Origin: Acidimicrobiia bacterium
GTDB lineage: Bacteria > Actinomycetota > Acidimicrobiia > Spongiisociales > UBA5794
Assembly: GCA_013695075.1 (NCBI GenBank)
Contig: JACDBE010000178.1
Location: 1-6,972, forward strand
Length of the DNA: 6,972 nucleotides
Reading direction: 5' to 3'
Shown here: piece after piece, positions 4,909 through 6,972 of the stretch
Numbering within the stretch: the stretch's first letter is position 1
How the letters are laid out: each line of letters starts with the position of its first letter
Notes under the pieces: generated by a model
The model's database searches: none
Told to the model about the DNA's origin: nothing
Seen by the model: the letters and a program-made list of their open reading frames with translations, nothing else
Made by a program: the position numbers and the translations under genes

Positions 4909-6348
4909 ATGGCAGAGACGCTTGACCTGTACCTGGCGGGAGAGTGGACCCAGGGCACCGGGGACCGCCATCATCGGTTGATCAGCCCCGCCACCGGCGA
5001 GCACATCGCAGACGTGCCCATCGCCTCGGAGGCCGACATCGACCGGGCCGTGGCCGCCGCCAGGCAGGCCCAGGAGGATTTCCGGTTCTGGTCGCCGTTC
5101 GTGCGGGCAGACCTGATGCACCGGGTGGCCGATGCCATCGAGGACATGGTGCCCGACATCGCCCGGATCCAGACCCTCGAGCAGGGAAAGCCCTACCACG
5201 CCGAATCCACCGATGACATCGCCGAGGCCAACCAGTACTTCCGCAACGCCGCCGAGGATGTCAAGCGGCTCTCCGGCAAGACCATCCCCACCACCGACCG
5301 CAACAAGCGGATGTTCACCTACCACCGCCCGGTGGGCGTGTGGGCGGCGATCACCCCGTGGAACTTCCCGGTGACCATCCCGCTGGAGTATGTCGGGCCG
5401 GGGCTGGCCGCCGGCAACGCCGTCATCGTCAAGCCTCCCGAGTTCACCTGCTGGGCGCTGCTGGAGCTGGCCAAGGCGTTCGACCGGGCTGGGGTCCCCA
5501 AGGGGCTGGTCTCGGTGATCCCCGGTGATGGCGAGGCGGGCGCCATGCTCGTGGGTCACCCCGGGATCGACGGGATCGGTTTCACCGGATCGTCGGCCAC
5601 CGGTCGCCGCATCATCGCCTCGATGGGGATCAAGCGCTCCATCATGGAGATGTCGGGCAACGGGCCGACCATCGTCACCGATGACGCCGACGTGGCCGCC
5701 GCCGCCACCGCCGCCGTGTTCGGCGCCCACTACAACGCCGGCCAGGTGTGCTGCGCCACCGAGCGGGTCATCGTCACCGCCGCCGTCCACGACGAGTTCG
5801 TCGACCGCGCTCTTCAGGCGGCAGACGAGGTGGTGCTGGGCGATCCCTTCGCCGAGACCACCACCATGGGCCCCCTCAACAACGAGCCCACCGCCGCCAA
5901 GATGGACCGCCACGTCGCTGACGCCGGGGAGCGGGGCGCCAAGATCCTGCGGGGCGGGGCTCGCGCCACCGGGCACCCCACCAACCTGTACTACCAGCTG
6001 ACCGTGCTCGACGGCGTGCCCGAGGAGGCGGCGGTGTCGCAGGAGGAGAGCTTCGGTCCGGTGCTACCCATCCTCACCGCCGCCGACGACGAGGATGCCG
6101 TCGCCATCGCCAACCGCACCCGGCTGGGGCTGCAAGCGGCGGTGTTCACCTCCAGCCTGCGGCGCGCCTTCTGGTACGCCGAGCGCATCAGGTCGGGGAC
6201 GGTGGTGATCAACGACTCCACCGACTTCTGGGAGACGTTCCAACCCTTCGGCGGGGCCGCCGGCACCGACACCGGGTGGGGCCGGGGTGGCATCGAGGAG
6301 TTCACCGACCTGCAGACGCTGGTCATCGACCTGGGGTCGGCGCGATGA
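4909..6348 (+). CDS. NAD(P)-dependent aldehyde dehydrogenase
   Basis: A 479-residue enzyme of the aldehyde dehydrogenase superfamily, normal length, oxidising an aldehyde to its acid with NAD(P)+. Visible residues: Asn152 in TPWNFP (oxyanion hole), Lys175/Glu178 in KPPE (cofactor ribose), FTGSSATG (225-232) at the dinucleotide site, general base Glu247 in MEMSGNGP, catalytic Cys281 in AGQVCCATER, Glu380 in EESFGPV, and PFGG (446-449) near the C-terminus. The usual LGGK after the general base is MSGN here and a second Cys follows the nucleophile; neither removes a catalytic residue. The start ATG at 4909 is set by GAAAGG five bases upstream and by homology beginning at LYLAGEW; the frame stays open further upstream only as the antisense of the aminotransferase. 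Its stop overlaps the next start as ATGA. With the divergent aminotransferase it likely oxidises the aldehyde released by transamination; succinate-semialdehyde or an aminoaldehyde are candidates. Confidence 0.95.
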   Translation: MAETLDLYLAGEWTQGTGDRHHRLISPATGEHIADVPIASEADIDRAVAAARQAQEDFRFWSPFVRADLMHRVADAIEDMVPDIARIQTLEQGKPYHAESTDDIAEANQYFRNAAEDVKRLSGKTIPTTDRNKRMFTYHRPVGVWAAITPWNFPVTIPLEYVGPGLAAGNAVIVKPPEFTCWALLELAKAFDRAGVPKGLVSVIPGDGEAGAMLVGHPGIDGIGFTGSSATGRRIIASMGIKRSIMEMSGNGPTIVTDDADVAAAATAAVFGAHYNAGQVCCATERVIVTAAVHDEFVDRALQAADEVVLGDPFAETTTMGPLNNEPTAAKMDRHVADAGERGAKILRGGARATGHPTNLYYQLTVLDGVPEEAAVSQEESFGPVLPILTAADDEDAVAIANRTRLGLQAAVFTSSLRRAFWYAERIRSGTVVINDSTDFWETFQPFGGAAGTDTGWGRGGIEEFTDLQTLVIDLGSAR

Positions 6349-6972
6349 GCGACCCAGCCACCAACGACCAGTGCGCCGTCGGTATTTACGGAGTCACCAA
6401 GCGCTTCGGCGCCGTGGCCGCGGTCGACGCCATCGACTTGCAGGTGGCCGATGGCGAGTTCTTCTCGCTGCTGGGCCCGTCGGGTTGCGGAAAGACGACC
6501 ACGCTGCGGATGATCGCCGGGTTGGAGTTCCCCACCGAGGGCAGCATCCAGATCTTCGGCGAGGAGATGGGACTGCGGCCCCCCAACCGGCGCCCGGTCA
6601 ACACCGTCTTCCAGTCGTACGCCCTGTTCCCCCACATGACGGTCGAACAGAACGTCGCCTTCGGGCTGGAGATGCGGGAGATCCCCAAGGCGGAGACCCG
6701 CCAGCGCACCGGCGACGCCATCGACATGGTGCGGCTGGAGGGGATGGCGCGGCGCAAGCCCAGCCAACTTTCCGGTGGTCAGCAGCAGCGGGTGGCGCTG
6801 GCGCGGTCGCTGGTCAACCGCCCCAAGGTGCTCCTCCTCGACGAACCGCTGGGGGCCCTCGACCTCAAGCTGCGCCAGGCGATGCAGATCGAGCTGAAGG
6901 AGATCCAGCAGCAGGTGGGCATCACCTTCGTGTTCGTCACCCACGACCAGGAAGAGGCACTGACCATGTCGG
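6345..6972 (+). CDS. ABC transporter ATP-binding protein, PotA-like (3' end beyond the window)
   Basis: The first 209 residues of an ABC importer ATPase; the frame is open at the window end. It contains Walker A GPSGCGKTT (44-52), the Q-loop Gln90 in VFQSYALFPHM, signature LSGGQQQR (142-149), Walker B VLLLDEP (162-168), D-loop GALD (170-173) and the switch His200 in VTHDQEEALTMS. The HDQEEALTMS ending and the overall pattern match the PotA group, which energises uptake of spermidine, putrescine and related solutes. The ATPase alone does not fix the substrate, and iron or sugar importers share the fold. A C-terminal TOBE domain would be expected past the edge. The start overlaps the dehydrogenase stop (ATGA), with only a weak purine run upstream, so translation is probably coupled. 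Permease and binding-protein genes are expected to follow. Confidence 0.95.
   Translation, partial: MSDPATNDQCAVGIYGVTKRFGAVAAVDAIDLQVADGEFFSLLGPSGCGKTTTLRMIAGLEFPTEGSIQIFGEEMGLRPPNRRPVNTVFQSYALFPHMTVEQNVAFGLEMREIPKAETRQRTGDAIDMVRLEGMARRKPSQLSGGQQQRVALARSLVNRPKVLLLDEPLGALDLKLRQAMQIELKEIQQQVGITFVFVTHDQEEALTMS

Noticed and set aside
4813..5976. A 387-codon - strand open frame opposite the aldehyde dehydrogenase
   Set aside because: It covers a gene with a complete catalytic set, and the antisense product has no recognisable domain.
3523..6348. A 941-codon + strand open frame that extends the aldehyde dehydrogenase upstream
   Set aside because: The first 462 codons are antisense to the aminotransferase and its spacer, are rich in Gly, His, Arg and Pro, and match no domain. 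The real start at 4909 has a ribosome site and begins the family homology.
5991..6944. A 317-codon - strand open frame opposite the ABC ATPase and the dehydrogenase 3' end
   Set aside because: It crosses two clear + strand genes and has no recognisable motif.

Overview
This window is GC-rich, with strong G/C preference at third codon positions and long spurious antisense open frames. It looks like chromosomal DNA of a high-GC bacterium. The overall flavour suggests an actinobacterium, possibly of the Acidimicrobiia type, but that is inference from composition and protein style only. There are no tRNA or rRNA genes, insertion sequences, CRISPR arrays or phage genes.

Left part (1-2000, + strand): a trypsin-fold serine protease with a complete His-Asp-Ser set, probably cut at its 5' end by the window edge. 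It overlaps by one base (TGATG) a small gene whose product resembles the N-terminal, non-catalytic part of the same protease family but has no protease domain. After a 93-base gap holding a strong inverted repeat next to the ribosome binding site comes a ferritin-like helical-bundle protein. A 186-base convergent spacer with several hairpins closes this block.

Middle part (2001-4767, - strand): a PLP-dependent class III aminotransferase of the glutamate-1-semialdehyde aminomutase-like branch. A class I FAD/NAD(P) disulfide oxidoreductase follows on the same strand, 76 bases downstream. The oxidoreductase keeps its redox cysteine pair but lacks the usual C-terminal His/Glu dyad.

Right part (4768-6972): a 141-base divergent promoter region, then on the + strand an NAD(P)-dependent aldehyde dehydrogenase overlapping (ATGA) a PotA-type ABC transporter ATPase that runs off the window. 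Aminotransferase, aldehyde dehydrogenase and polyamine-type importer ATPase together suggest import of an amine or amino acid (a putrescine, GABA or similar omega-amino compound). The substrate would then be deaminated to an aldehyde and oxidised to an acid. The substrate is inferred from context, not read from the sequence.

I did not find a clearly new multi-gene system. The most unusual items are the protease with its detached N-domain homologue, a G-quadruplex motif inside that small gene, the inverted repeat at the ferritin-like gene's ribosome binding site, and the non-canonical active site of the flavoprotein.
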